A stretch of 64,000 bases of DNA. It comes from Moraxella oculi (GTDB lineage Bacteria; Pseudomonadota; Gammaproteobacteria; Pseudomonadales; Moraxellaceae). The position numbers and the translations under genes were made by a program. The stretch spans positions 124,001 through 188,000 of the forward strand of contig NZ_JAMBAQ010000002.1 of assembly GCF_023336735.1 (NCBI RefSeq). The letters are read 5' to 3'. Within the stretch, counting starts at the first letter, position 1. Every line of letters begins with the position of its first letter. The notes beneath the pieces are model-generated. The model worked only from the letters and a program-made list of their open reading frames with translations. It was not told the DNA's origin and did no database searches. This document shows positions 9,244-18,791 of this stretch, one piece after another.

Positions 9244-9855
9244 TTATTGGCGTTCGTGCGTTGGTATAAAAAAACCACCATCATCTCGTGGACTTTCTTC
9301 AGATTCTGGTGCATCTGATACATAATCATGCCAAAATGGACTGGGTTCGGTTTCTTTCATCACCTCATCATAAAGGTGCTGTGCCATCTCAGTCAGACTT
9401 GCCACTCCTTGCAAATAGCAACTGATTGCCTTGTCGCTAAGTATTCCAAACTCACCATCAACCGACATTCTGACGCGCACTTCCCCATCAGTCGGATCAA
9501 GCTCAATGCTGCCAAAAGAGATGCTGGTATTGGCATAGGCGATCTTCATCATCATGGGTGCGAAATGGCTGGGCGGTACGGTATTTGGTAATATACCAAA
9601 TATGGCAATGAGCTGATTGTTTTCGTTGATGCGAAAGACACAAGTCCAGTCCAGACTTTGATCAGTCAGGTTTAAAATGAGGTGATGCGTTCGACCGTTT
9701 TTGATGTTGGGCTTGCGGTGTTCGTATTGCCACCCTTGGGAGTCTAGCCATGCCATGATGCGTGTCGTTACAGGGGTGTGGTTGTCAGTGGATGGTGGGG
9801 AGATGGCGTTCTTTTTATTTTTAAAGAGATTTTTGAGTTTGTTTAATATGTTCAT
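9244..9855 (-). CDS. YbjN-domain protein
   Basis: 203 residues. The middle (about 30-160) has the YbjN-like pattern: W-L-D-S-Q-G-W-Q-Y-E, then L-D-W-T-C-V-F-R-I-x-E-x-x-x-x-x-I, A-x-A-N-T-S-I-S-F-G-S-I-E-L-D-P-x-D-G-E-V-R-V-R. YbjN proteins resemble type III secretion chaperones in fold and affect stress and motility in E. coli; the molecular role is not established. The N-terminus (Lys/Asn-rich) and C-terminus (acidic) look disordered. It is probably the first gene of a two-gene unit with the HDAC-like gene. Confidence 0.7.
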   Translation of the reverse strand: MNILNKLKNLFKNKKNAISPPSTDNHTPVTTRIMAWLDSQGWQYEHRKPNIKNGRTHHLILNLTDQSLDWTCVFRINENNQLIAIFGILPNTVPPSHFAPMMMKIAYANTSISFGSIELDPTDGEVRVRMSVDGEFGILSDKAISCYLQGVASLTEMAQHLYDEVMKETEPSPFWHDYVSDAPESEESPRDDGGFFIPTHERQ

Positions 9856-9989
9856 GCGTATCCTGTTGTTGATATTTTTTTAAATTGTAGCTTAAACAGA
9901 TGGATTATGCAAAGCAAATCATACAAACTGGTTTTTCTTAGGTGTGTTTTTTGATATGATGAGCGATATTTTTAATAAACACTCATGCA

Positions 9990-10622
9990 ATGACTTTATC
10001 AACTCAATTTGCCAAGCGTGGCATCATCACGCTAGACGGCGTGGATGTGCAACGAGGCGACTTCATATTATGCCAAGCGGTTAACATGACTTTAAATACA
10101 GGTGATGTGTGCCATTTGATGGGTGAGAATGGACTGGGAAAAACGACGCTATTATCGCAGATTGCAGGACTGCTACCCGTCATGACGGGCAAGCTGATCC
10201 ATCACCAAGAATGCAACAAGCCTGTGTATGTGTCGCATCAGCTGGGCATCAGTGGTAGTTTGACCGTTGAACAAAACTTGGTGTTCTTACTCTCTTTATA
10301 TGGGGTGGATGCTGATCATGACATGGTTGACTTTGCATTGGAGCAGGTAGGCTTGTATGGACTAAACGATGTGTCTAGCGTGCGATTATCAGCAGGGCAG
10401 ATGCGCCGAGTGGGATTGGCCAAGATGTTTTTAATGACGCCTGAGCAATCGCCTCTATGGCTGCTTGATGAACCGATGACAGCACTTGATGTGCAGATGG
10501 TGGGGCGAATCGAGGAGCGTATTCGTGAGTTTGCTAACATGGGTGGGGCGGTCTTAATGACCAGTCATCAGGCTATCTCTGTAAATACAAGTGTGCTGGA
10601 TTTGGCGGAGTTTGCATTATGA
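9990..10622 (+). CDS. ccmA: Haem exporter ATP-binding subunit CcmA
   Basis: 210 residues, typical of CcmA. It is the ATPase of the CcmABCD complex, which releases holo-CcmE during cytochrome c maturation. Walker A is G-E-N-G-L-G-K-T-T (about 45-53), the signature is L-S-A-G-Q, and Walker B is L-W-L-L-D-E-P. Its stop overlaps the start of ccmB by 4 bp, so the two are translationally coupled. No ccmC, D, E, F, G or H follows; the next gene is on the other strand, so the rest of the pathway, if present, must lie elsewhere. Confidence 0.9.
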   Translation: MTLSTQFAKRGIITLDGVDVQRGDFILCQAVNMTLNTGDVCHLMGENGLGKTTLLSQIAGLLPVMTGKLIHHQECNKPVYVSHQLGISGSLTVEQNLVFLLSLYGVDADHDMVDFALEQVGLYGLNDVSSVRLSAGQMRRVGLAKMFLMTPEQSPLWLLDEPMTALDVQMVGRIEERIREFANMGGAVLMTSHQAISVNTSVLDLAEFAL

Positions 10623-11293
10623 TGAAGCGTGCTTTTAGAACCATGTTGGTGCGTGAATGGCAAATAAAACGCCAAGGTGCGGTACAGTGGTTATTCCCAT
10701 TGATGATTTTTTTAATCATCATCGTGCTGTTTCCGCTTGCGGTGGGCAGTGAGCCTAGGGTACTATTGCGTCTTGCGACTTCAGCGGTATGGATTGCAGC
10801 TTTGTTGTCATTGGTGATTGGTGTGGACGATTTGTTTAAGGCTGATTTGGAGAATGGCACGCTGGCACAGATTGTGGTGTCTGATGCTCCTTTGGCTGTT
10901 TGGGTGTTTGCCAGATTGCTCACTCACTGGGTTTTTAGTGCAGGATTTGTGTCGGTGCTGTCTTTATTTGCCACGCCATTATTCAAGGTGCCGATTGATG
11001 AGGCGGCCATGCTGATGCTATCTCTCATTGTCGGTTCTCCTCTCATGCTCATGCTCTCTGCGATTGCCAGCAGTTTGACATTGAGTCTAAAAAATGGTGC
11101 GGTGCTTGTGCCACTGATTGCTTTACCGATGCAGTTGCCTGTGTTGATTTTTGCAACAGGGGCGGTGGATTTGTATGCCACAGGACTAAATGGACTGCCG
11201 ACTTTGGCTTTGCTTGGTTCGATGAGCATCGTAGCGGTTATTGTAACGCCGTGGATTGTGGCACAGATATTAAAAATGGCTTGGGCAAGCTGA
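10619..11293 (+). CDS. ccmB: Haem exporter membrane subunit CcmB
   Basis: 224 residues with about six membrane helices, the standard CcmB size and topology. Family cues: L-V-R-E-W-Q-x-x-x-R near the N-terminus, F-P-L-A-V-G-S-E-P, L-L-S-L-x-x-x-x-D-D-L-F-x-x-D-x-x-x-G-T-L, and L-I-A-L-P-M-Q-L-P-V-L-I-F. It is the membrane partner of CcmA in cytochrome c maturation. It overlaps ccmA by 4 bp and is followed by a strong bidirectional terminator, so the operon ends here. Confidence 0.9.
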   Translation: MMKRAFRTMLVREWQIKRQGAVQWLFPLMIFLIIIVLFPLAVGSEPRVLLRLATSAVWIAALLSLVIGVDDLFKADLENGTLAQIVVSDAPLAVWVFARLLTHWVFSAGFVSVLSLFATPLFKVPIDEAAMLMLSLIVGSPLMLMLSAIASSLTLSLKNGAVLVPLIALPMQLPVLIFATGAVDLYATGLNGLPTLALLGSMSIVAVIVTPWIVAQILKMAWAS

Positions 11294-11347
11294 TGCCATA
11301 TTCACGATGTCTTAACATGTCTTTTAGAGCAATAACCAATGATGAGT

Positions 11348-11377
11348 AAAAACCCTGTCGATTGACAGGGTTTTTTT
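11348..11377. terminator. Bidirectional terminator between ccmB and the permease gene
   Basis: A 12-bp stem, 11348-11359 (AAAAACCCTGTC) with 11364-11375, around the loop GATT. There are A5 and T7 runs on the two sides, so it can serve both convergent genes. Confidence 0.9.
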
Positions 11378-11390
11378 ATGAGAGATGGTG

Positions 11391-12824
11391 TTACACATCT
11401 TCTTCTTTAAACTGGGGTACTGGTTTTTTAAAGCCGTGTGTCTTGACACCAAGCCACGCAAAGCCAATCGCTGCCCAGAATAAGCCAACTTTAAAGGTGG
11501 TGCCATCTACTTCAAGCCACATCAAAAACACACTGATAAAGCCAGCTATTGGAATGATGATATAATTAAAAATATCTTTGCCACCTTTAATGAGATGATT
11601 ATTTCGGAAGGCATAATGAAAAATGACCGATAAGTTGACGAAGCTAAAAGCGGTCAATGCACCAAAGCTGATTAGGTTGACGATGGATTCCAAGCTGATA
11701 AAGCCTGCGGTTAGAGCCACCGCCCCTGCAATCAGAATGTTATTGACAGGAGTGAGCAGTTTTGGGTGAATTTTACCGAATATGTTTTTACTGATGACGC
11801 CATCGCGACCCATCACATACATCAGGCGAGATACGCCTGCGTGTGCTGAGATGCCAGATGCCATGACAGTAATGATGGCAAAGCCTAGCACGACTGCTTT
11901 AAATGCTGCACCGCCCACTGCCTCTAAAATCTCAGGTTGAGTCTCATCAACCAGCTCAAAATAAGTCTCTGGATGATTTGGGAAGTAGATTTGCATGAAA
12001 TAGGTACTGATGATGAATACAACACCTGCAATCAATGTTGTGAGAATCATTGCTTTTGGCAACACGCGTTTGGTGTCTTTGGTTTCTTCAGCAAGCGTAG
12101 ATAACGCATCAAACCCCGTGAAAGAGAAGCATAGAATGGTCGCACCTGTGATTAACGCACCCACAGAAGTCATGCTGTCCCAAAACGGTGCCATGCTCCA
12201 TAGATGATAGGCGTTGTCAGGACTGATGATGCCGTCGGCGTTTTGACCTGCTGATAATGAATTGTAGGTTAAAAAGACGAATATCGCAATCACCGCAAGC
12301 TGTACAAAGACGATCCAGCTGTTGAAATAAGCCACAATTTTTGAGCCAAATAAATTGACACCTGTCATCAGGGCGGTTAAACCAATCACCCATACCCAGC
12401 TGTTGATGGTGGGGAAAAGAGCGTTTAAATAAATCACCGCCAAGACGATATTTACCAATGGTGAGAGTAAGTAATCAAGCCAGCTTGACCAACCGACCAT
12501 AAAGCCCATTGATGGATTGATGGCGCGTTGCGTATAGGTATAAGCAGAACCTGATGAGGGGTAGGCTCGAATCATATGACCATAACTGACAGAAGTCAAT
12601 AATATGGCAATCAAGGCAAAAATATAAGACATCGGTACATGACCGCCACTATCACGAGATACCATACCAAAAGTATCAAGCAAAGTCATGGGCTGGATAT
12701 AAGCAAGTCCAATGATGATCACATGCCACAAGCTAAGATTTCTTTGTAAACGAGCGACATTGGTGGTGGGTGAAGTATTCAACGATGGTATTCCTTTTAA
12801 GTGTGCGAAAATCGCAGTCAACAC
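11391..12824 (-). CDS. APC-family permease, PuuP-like (putrescine or amino acid importer)
   Basis: 477 residues with about 12 membrane helices. The N-terminal run L-x-x-x-L-S-L-W-H-V-I-I-I-G-L-A-Y-I-Q-P and the later G-S-A-Y-T-Y-x-Q-x-x-I-N-P, G-F-M-V-G-W-S-S-x-L-D-Y-L and I-C-F-S-F-x-G-F-D-A-x-x-x-L-x-E-E-T segments closely follow E. coli PuuP, the putrescine importer. Substrate specificity cannot be read from the sequence, so a related amine or amino acid is possible. It stands alone between a terminator and an intergenic region of about 260 bp. Confidence 0.85.
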   Translation of the reverse strand: MLTAIFAHLKGIPSLNTSPTTNVARLQRNLSLWHVIIIGLAYIQPMTLLDTFGMVSRDSGGHVPMSYIFALIAILLTSVSYGHMIRAYPSSGSAYTYTQRAINPSMGFMVGWSSWLDYLLSPLVNIVLAVIYLNALFPTINSWVWVIGLTALMTGVNLFGSKIVAYFNSWIVFVQLAVIAIFVFLTYNSLSAGQNADGIISPDNAYHLWSMAPFWDSMTSVGALITGATILCFSFTGFDALSTLAEETKDTKRVLPKAMILTTLIAGVVFIISTYFMQIYFPNHPETYFELVDETQPEILEAVGGAAFKAVVLGFAIITVMASGISAHAGVSRLMYVMGRDGVISKNIFGKIHPKLLTPVNNILIAGAVALTAGFISLESIVNLISFGALTAFSFVNLSVIFHYAFRNNHLIKGGKDIFNYIIIPIAGFISVFLMWLEVDGTTFKVGLFWAAIGFAWLGVKTHGFKKPVPQFKEEDV

Positions 12825-13087
12825 AAAAGCGAACTACAGCTTCATCGTATCAAACCTAGGGTTTGAATTTGTTTCGATTAGGCTATCTGCTCCAAAATTA
12901 ATATTAAAGTTAAAAAAGCAATTTTACCCAAATATTGCCAAAAGCCCATACAAGCGTTGCCATATCCAAGTAAAATTGTGGGAATTTTAACTGAAAAAAT
13001 ACCATTTGTCAGCTATTTTTTCTAATTTTTTGCTTGTTACGCACCTTTGTAAAAGGCATATTTCCATTCGTTGCATAGTTACGGCGG

Positions 13088-13873
13088 TTAAGAATATTGC
13101 CCACCGCACAAAGTCAAGCTGCGACCGCCATCAACAGCGATGATCTGACCTGTAATATAAGAAGCATCTAGCAAAAAAGCGACTGCCTGAGAGATGTCTG
13201 TTGGAGTGCCGATTTTTTTTAGAGGGACGGATTGTCGTAGAGTGTTACACATTGCATCACTAAAATCATCAGGTAAAACATTCACCCCTGGTGATACGCC
13301 ATTGACTCGAACCACTGGTGCCAGCTCCAATGCCAATGCCTGTACCATGGCTCTATGACTGGATTTGGCCATGGTGTAGATCGGATAATTCACAAAGGGC
13401 TTATTGTCTGCATGAATGTCAAGCAGGCTAATGATTTGCCCTGCGTTGGCAGTCAGCTCTTTTAAAAATAGATGGCTTAATATGAGTGGTGCTTTTGAAT
13501 TGGTCAAAAAAAGTTCATGGTAGTGGCTGCTGATGGTGGTGGTATCGCATGTTAGGTCGGTTGGGTAAAAGCTTGATGCGTTATGAATCAGCACATCCAA
13601 ACGCCCAAATAATGCCAATGTCTGTGATTGAAATCTGTTCAGCTTGACTAAGTCGTCAATGTCCGCAAAGTCTAAGCATATCGTCTTGGCAGAACCAGCA
13701 CGAAGGGCGTTTAGCTCTTTTGCCAAAGCTTGTGCGGCTGCTTGACTTTTGGCGTAGTGAATGATGATTTGATGACCAAGTGCGTGCAAGGTGCGACAAA
13801 TCTGTGCCCCAATGCGTCTAGAACCTCCTGTGATGAGGGCAATTTTTTGATCACGCATCGTTGACATGCTCAT
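13088..13873 (-). CDS. Pteridine reductase (FolM-like short-chain dehydrogenase)
   Basis: About 261 residues. The cofactor motif T-G-G-S-R-R-I-G (with Arg in place of the common Gly-Ile-Gly spacing) is the hallmark of pteridine reductases, which favour NADPH. Also present are the N-A-S-S-F-Y-P motif, catalytic Y-T-M-A-K (YxxxK), and V-R-V-N-G-V-S-P-G-V. The expected reaction is reduction of dihydro-pterins such as dihydromonapterin, with possible minor dihydrofolate reductase activity. It overlaps the end of cca by about 20 bp, so it is cotranscribed with it. The start could be 13873 or the ATG at 13858. Confidence 0.82.
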   Translation of the reverse strand: MSMSTMRDQKIALITGGSRRIGAQICRTLHALGHQIIIHYAKSQAAAQALAKELNALRAGSAKTICLDFADIDDLVKLNRFQSQTLALFGRLDVLIHNASSFYPTDLTCDTTTISSHYHELFLTNSKAPLILSHLFLKELTANAGQIISLLDIHADNKPFVNYPIYTMAKSSHRAMVQALALELAPVVRVNGVSPGVNVLPDDFSDAMCNTLRQSVPLKKIGTPTDISQAVAFLLDASYITGQIIAVDGGRSLTLCGGQYS

Positions 13874-15023
13874 TGAGAGTGTCTTGAAGTTTTGATAGCC
13901 TAAGCTTGGTCAATGCCATGCCAATTTCCCTGCCTTTTAAGCTTGGGTCAATCTCATGAATGCCCACGCTTTTATAGGTATTGATGGCATCATTTAGAAG
14001 CGTCATCGCTTGATTTTTAGAGATGATGGGCTTTTTTGTAACGATAAAAATTGTCATGATGACATCGTTTAGAGTTCGTTGTTCGCCTTGATGAGCTTTG
14101 GTCTTTTCTATTAGGCGAATGATGTCATTGGCGTTTGGGGTTTTGTTGAAAATGGCATGAAATTCTGTGAGTAGGGTTGCGATTTGGACAGGGTAGTTTG
14201 GGGTGTTTAGGCGATTGGCAATCTTTTGAATTAGGGTTTTGTTGGTTGTGTCATCGCCCAGATGACCACCACACATGATGGCAAATTGTACAGCGATGGT
14301 ATGGTTTTTTGCCAAAGAGAGGTCATGAATGATTTGGTTAAAGATAGAGTCATTTTGCCAATGATCATCAAGCTCTTTTAACAAATAGGGCAAAATCCTA
14401 AGAGTTTTTAGTGCTTGCCAATAATGATGAGCCGTCCCAGTTTGCATCGTTTTGATACTCTCCGCCCAAATTCTTTCACGACTCAACTGCGATAATTCGC
14501 CAGCTTTCGCCATTGTCTGCATCAAGGTGAGTGTTTCATCAGCAATCTTAAACCCTTGCTCAAAATAGCGAGCTAAAAAACGAACGGTTCGTAAGATTCT
14601 TAGTGGATCTTCGGTGAAAGCAGGTGAAATGTGGCGTAAGGTCTTATTACTCAAATCTGTCAATCCGCCGTATAAATCAATGACCTCTCCTGTTGTTGGT
14701 GTGTCATCGAACAATCCTATCACTTCAATAGCCAACGCATTGATGGTAAGGTCTCGGCGAAGCAAGTCATCTGCCAGGCTGACGCTTTTTGTTTGGGTTG
14801 AAAAGCCTTGATAGCCAACGCCATTTTTGCGTTCTATGCGGGCAAGGGCGTACTCATGATGTGTGTCTGGGTGTAAAAATACAGGAAAGTCAGCACCGAC
14901 TTGTGTGAAGCCCAACTTTTTGATTGTGTCAAAATCTGCCCCCACCACCACAAAGTCTTTATCCTTGACTGGCAAGCCCAGTAAGGAGTCTCTGACCGCA
15001 CCACCAACAAGATATACCTGCAT
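13851..15023 (-). CDS. cca: CCA-adding tRNA nucleotidyltransferase
   Basis: About 390 residues. It adds or repairs the 3' CCA of tRNAs. N-terminal signatures: V-Y-L-V-G-G-A-V-R-D-S-L-L-G, K-D-K-D-F-V-V-V-G-A, and D-L-L-R-R-D-L-T-I-N-A-L-A-I, followed by D-P-L-R-I-L-R-T-V-R-F. This is the class II gammaproteobacterial type, but the C-terminal HD phosphatase domain of E. coli Cca is not apparent. I chose the ATG at 15023 (M-Q-V-Y-L-V-G-G) over an upstream in-frame ATG because family members begin this close to the G-G-A-V-R-D motif. Confidence 0.92.
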   Translation of the reverse strand: MQVYLVGGAVRDSLLGLPVKDKDFVVVGADFDTIKKLGFTQVGADFPVFLHPDTHHEYALARIERKNGVGYQGFSTQTKSVSLADDLLRRDLTINALAIEVIGLFDDTPTTGEVIDLYGGLTDLSNKTLRHISPAFTEDPLRILRTVRFLARYFEQGFKIADETLTLMQTMAKAGELSQLSRERIWAESIKTMQTGTAHHYWQALKTLRILPYLLKELDDHWQNDSIFNQIIHDLSLAKNHTIAVQFAIMCGGHLGDDTTNKTLIQKIANRLNTPNYPVQIATLLTEFHAIFNKTPNANDIIRLIEKTKAHQGEQRTLNDVIMTIFIVTKKPIISKNQAMTLLNDAINTYKSVGIHEIDPSLKGREIGMALTKLRLSKLQDTLNEHVNDA

Positions 15024-15070
15024 AACACACCACCACAAAAAGCTGAGTTGATTTTGACTGGTTTTGACAT

Positions 15071-15096
15071 AAAAAGACCCATCAGAGAGTCTTTTT
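15071..15096. terminator. Terminator between cca and maeB
   Basis: An 8-bp stem, AAAAAGAC (15071-15078) with GTCTTTTT (15089-15096), around a 10-base loop. It lies just after the maeB stop on the minus strand. Confidence 0.7.
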
Positions 15097-15118
15097 ATGT
15101 TTGGGAATGGGCAGGGCG

Positions 15119-17458
15119 TCAGGCGACTTGCTCATTATCTTGGACTTCACTGACTGTCAAAGCTGTCATATTGACAATGCGGCGTGCGGTCGCCGATGGT
15201 GTTAAAATATGCACAGGTTTGTCCGCACCCAGTAGAATTGGACCTAAGCTTGCTGATCCTGTGGCGGTTTTAAGTAGGTTAAAAGCGATGTTGGCTGCAT
15301 CTAATGTTGGCAGGATTAATAGGTTTGCAGAACCTGTCAATTTGCTAAATGGATAATCCTGCTGGCGTAGGCGTGCATCTAATGCGACATCGCCATGCAT
15401 TTCACCATCAAATTCAAAATCGACATTCATGTTACTTAAGATTTCATGGACACGACGCATCTTAATGGCAGATGCACGGTCTGATGTGCCAAAGTTGGAA
15501 TGCGACAGTAGGGCGACTCGTGGTGTGATGCCAAAGCGGCGTATGGCAGCGGCTGCCATTACGGTCATTTCTGCCAGCTCTTCGGCAGTCGGATCTTCGT
15601 TGATGTAGGTATCAGCAATGAATAGGTTGCGGTTTTGCATGAGTACGGCACTCATGGCATAAAAATTCGACGCATCTTCACGCTTGCCAATCACTTGATT
15701 TAAGTATTTTAAGTGTAGGTGATAAAAGCCAAAAGTACCACAAATCAGACCATCTGCATCACCCAGCTCAACCATCAACGAGCCATGCAAGGTGGTCTTG
15801 CGACGAACATCGCGGCGAGCCAGTTCTGGGCTGACACCATGGCGTTGGTTCTGTTGATAATAGTGTTCACAGTAGGCTTCATAGCGTGGGTTGTTGTTTG
15901 GGTCGATGATGGTAATGTCCTGCCCATCTACCAAACGCAGACCGAGTGCAGCAATCTCTTGATTGATGACATTAGGGCGACCGAGTAAAATTGGTTTGGC
16001 AATCTTTTCATCTACCACCACTTGTACAGCACGCAGTACATTGATGTCCTCGCCTTCGGCATAAACGATACGCTTTGGATCTGTCTTTGCTTTATTAAAC
16101 ACAGGTTTCATGGCAAGGGCGGTATTGTAGACGAACTCTGAGAGTTTTTGACGATATTCATCAAAATCTGCGATCGGTAAAGTCGCCACGCCTGTATCCA
16201 TTGCTGCTTTGGCAACAGCAGGAGCGATTTCTAGAATTAAGTTTGGTTCAAGTGGGCCAGGAATGAGATATTCACGGCCGAATGATTTGCTGGTCTTGCC
16301 ATCGGTGTCTAGGTGAACCGACTCGGTATGTGCCATCGCAGCAATCGCATGAACACAGGCAAGCTTCATCTCTTCGTTGACCACGGTCGCACCCACATCT
16401 AAGGCACCACGGAAAATGTATGGAAAGCACAGAGCATTGTTGACTTGGTTTGGGTAGTCTGAACGACCAGTTGCCATGATGACATCAGAACGCACGGCAT
16501 GAGCCAACTCTGGCATGATTTCAGGAGTTGGGTTGGCCAAAGCAAAGATGATGGGGTCTTTTGCCATAGAGCGTACCATGTCTTGGGTAACAATGCCTGG
16601 ACCTGACAGCCCTAAAAACACATCCGCACCAATCATGACTTCAGCCAAGGTGGTCTTATCCGTATCTCTGGCAAAACGAGCTTTTGACTCATCTAAGTTG
16701 GTGCGAGCAGTGGTAATCACGCCTTTAGAGTCAAGTACATAGATGTTGTGTTTTTTTACGCCTAAAGCCACCGCCAAATCCAAGCAAGAAATGGCCGCAG
16801 CACCCGCACCAGAACATACCAGCGTGATGTCTTCAATGTTTTTACCATTAAGCTGTAAGGCATTTAATAGGGCGGCCGCTGAGATGATGGCGGTGCCGTG
16901 CTGGTCATCATGAAAGACAGGAATGTTCATCCGACTGCGTAATTCACGCTCAATATAAAAGCACTCTGGTGCTTTGATGTCTTCTAGGTTGATGCCGCCA
17001 AAAGTTGGCTCAAGGCTTGCGACCGTCTCAATGAACTTATCCGGATTGGTTTCGTTAATCTCAAGATCAAACACATCAATTCCAGCAAATTTTTTGAATA
17101 ATACGCCTTTGCCTTCCATCACAGGCTTAGAGGCGATTGCTCCGATATTACCTAAGCCTAATACGGCCGTACCGTTGGTAATCACGCCCACAAGATTGCT
17201 TCGTGCGGTATATTTGGCAGCAAGTTTTGGGTCTTTTTCAATTTCAAGACATGGCAATGCCACACCTGGCGAGTAAGCGAGTGCCAAATCACGCTGGTTG
17301 GCGATTTGCTTGGTTGGGGTGACTGAGATTTTACCAGGTCGTGGATGTTCGTGGTAGTGTAATGCCGCTTGTTCAAACTGAATGCGTTGTGCATCAACTT
17401 CAGAAGCAAAAGTGGTGTCTTTGGTTTTGTTTTGCTCAGGGATATGCTGATGTGCCAT
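15119..17458 (-). CDS. maeB: NADP-dependent malic enzyme with phosphotransacetylase-like domain
   Basis: 779 residues, the usual length of MaeB. The N-terminal part (about 1-430) is malic enzyme, converting malate to pyruvate and CO2. It shows [23 protein letters not shown], the metal-binding D-D-Q-H-G-T-A, and the nucleotide-binding G-A-G-A-A. The C-terminal part (about 440-779) resembles phosphate acetyltransferase and is thought to be regulatory. It stands alone, with a terminator downstream and the CRISPR array upstream. No damage is seen. Confidence 0.95.
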   Translation of the reverse strand: MAHQHIPEQNKTKDTTFASEVDAQRIQFEQAALHYHEHPRPGKISVTPTKQIANQRDLALAYSPGVALPCLEIEKDPKLAAKYTARSNLVGVITNGTAVLGLGNIGAIASKPVMEGKGVLFKKFAGIDVFDLEINETNPDKFIETVASLEPTFGGINLEDIKAPECFYIERELRSRMNIPVFHDDQHGTAIISAAALLNALQLNGKNIEDITLVCSGAGAAAISCLDLAVALGVKKHNIYVLDSKGVITTARTNLDESKARFARDTDKTTLAEVMIGADVFLGLSGPGIVTQDMVRSMAKDPIIFALANPTPEIMPELAHAVRSDVIMATGRSDYPNQVNNALCFPYIFRGALDVGATVVNEEMKLACVHAIAAMAHTESVHLDTDGKTSKSFGREYLIPGPLEPNLILEIAPAVAKAAMDTGVATLPIADFDEYRQKLSEFVYNTALAMKPVFNKAKTDPKRIVYAEGEDINVLRAVQVVVDEKIAKPILLGRPNVINQEIAALGLRLVDGQDITIIDPNNNPRYEAYCEHYYQQNQRHGVSPELARRDVRRKTTLHGSLMVELGDADGLICGTFGFYHLHLKYLNQVIGKREDASNFYAMSAVLMQNRNLFIADTYINEDPTAEELAEMTVMAAAAIRRFGITPRVALLSHSNFGTSDRASAIKMRRVHEILSNMNVDFEFDGEMHGDVALDARLRQQDYPFSKLTGSANLLILPTLDAANIAFNLLKTATGSASLGPILLGADKPVHILTPSATARRIVNMTALTVSEVQDNEQVA

Positions 17459-17652
17459 GTGATGTTCCTATGATAAGATAGCGTGGCGGTATTTTATCAT
17501 GATTTTGAGGCTGGTGCTAGGTTTGGGTGGTTGGTCTGTTTTTATGAATGCCCATGGGTTGAGATTTTTTAAACTGATCTATTGTTATAAAAATTCCTTT
17601 AGAATATCTATCGGTGATGGATAATGGCTACATGATCCATGATTTCTTTGAT

Positions 17653-18642
17653 TTTATAAGCCACGCATGTGGTGGTGAACTGGTACGCCATGATAGTTTG
17701 GGTTTTTAGCGTTTTATAAGCCACGCATGTGGTGGTGAACGCTGATCTATATGAAACATGGGCATTTTTTTATTTATAAGCCACGCATGTGGTGGTGAAC
17801 TAATACATGCCAGTCGCTATGCAGAAGCATTTTTTATAAGCCACGCATGTGGTGGTGAACAGCGGGGTTGTGGGCGTTAAAAGCAGAGCAGTTTTTATAA
17901 GCCACGCATGTGGTGGTGAACTGAGTTGCCTGATTTTGACCGCACAGACGCTTTTTATAAGCCACGCATGTGGTGGTGAACATGGGGCGGAGCTTCTGCG
18001 TGCGACTCTTGAGTTTATAAGCCACGCATGTGGTGGTGAACTCATTCAGAGTTAATCAATACTAAGATTGATGATTTATAAGCCACGCATGTGGTGGTGA
18101 ACTTCGCAAATGCGAGACCGCTCAAGGCTTTGGCTTTATAAGCCACGCATGTGGTGGTGAACTGGTACGCCATGATAGTTTGGGTTTTTAGCGTTTTATA
18201 AGCCACGCATGTGGTGGTGAACTGACCGCTCTAAAATGGCATAAGAGGTTTTGTTTTATAAGCCACGCATGTGGTGGTGAACCTACTAAAAGAGATAGAA
18301 AGGGGCTTTTACAATTTATAAGCCACGCATGTGGTGGTGAACAACCGTCGAGCAGTCAACCAATGTCGACTATTTTTATAAGCCACGCATGTGGTGGTGA
18401 ACATTTTAAGGGGCTGGCTTTTAATTCCACATAGTTTATAAGCCACGCATGTGGTGGTGAACCAAATGCGAGCTTCAAAGCGTAGTTTTGCGTTTTTATA
18501 AGCCACGCATGTGGTGGTGAACTTTTAGCAAAATCTAAATATGCACACAAATCATTTATAAGCCACGCATGTGGTGGTGAACACTGAAGTGTTGCATTTA
18601 GACATCACTTACATTTTATAAGCCACGCATGTGGTGGTGAAC
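17653..18642 (-). CRISPR. Type I-F CRISPR array, 17 repeats and 16 spacers
   Basis: Seventeen identical 28-bp repeats, beginning at 17653, 17713, 17773, 17833, 17894, 17954, 18014, 18075 and then every 60 bp to 18615; spacers are 32 bp, with two of 33. Read on the minus strand, the repeat starts GTTCACC and ends GGCTTATAAA, the usual I-F orientation, so transcription runs from the csy4 side towards maeB. The predicted crRNA 5' handle is CTTATAAA, and the Csy4 stem is only 4 bp (CCAC/GTGG) above a C-C mismatch. The terminal repeat at 17653 is perfect rather than decayed. The spacers at 17681-17712 and 18163-18194 are identical. Open frames inside the array are artefacts of the repeat. Confidence 0.98.
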
Positions 18643-18791
18643 TAGAATTTTAACGCAAAAATCGAGTTATATCAAGGCTAAGAAGGCTAAAAAGTCATTT
18701 TTACCCTATTTTTTTGCCATGATATAACTCATTGTTTTTAAAAAAGTTTTTAAATAGTCAAAAATAAAGGTCAATCCCATGTATTTGATGG
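18643..18791 (-). promoter_or_regulatory. CRISPR leader with array promoter and inverted repeat
   Basis: AT-rich leader between the csy4 stop and the first repeat. On the minus strand it has TTGATA (18670-18675), a 17-bp spacer, and TAAAAT (18647-18652), ending 4 bp before the first repeat, so the transcript should start at or near that repeat. A perfect 11-bp inverted repeat, GAGTTATATCA at 18664-18674 and its complement at 18720-18730, overlaps the -35 box. Inverted leader motifs and IHF sites are known to guide integration in I-F systems; this role is inferred here. Confidence 0.75.

Noticed and set aside
17801-17832. A spacer sharing 13 bp with the hemB gene (near 28578-28590), possible self-targeting
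   Set aside because: Only 13 of 32 bases match and not over the seed plus PAM; this length is expected by chance in 64 kb.
17800-18550. Several open frames inside the CRISPR array on both strands, with repeated peptides
   Set aside because: They are the translation of the identical repeat and have no start signals; the region is fully explained as a CRISPR array.
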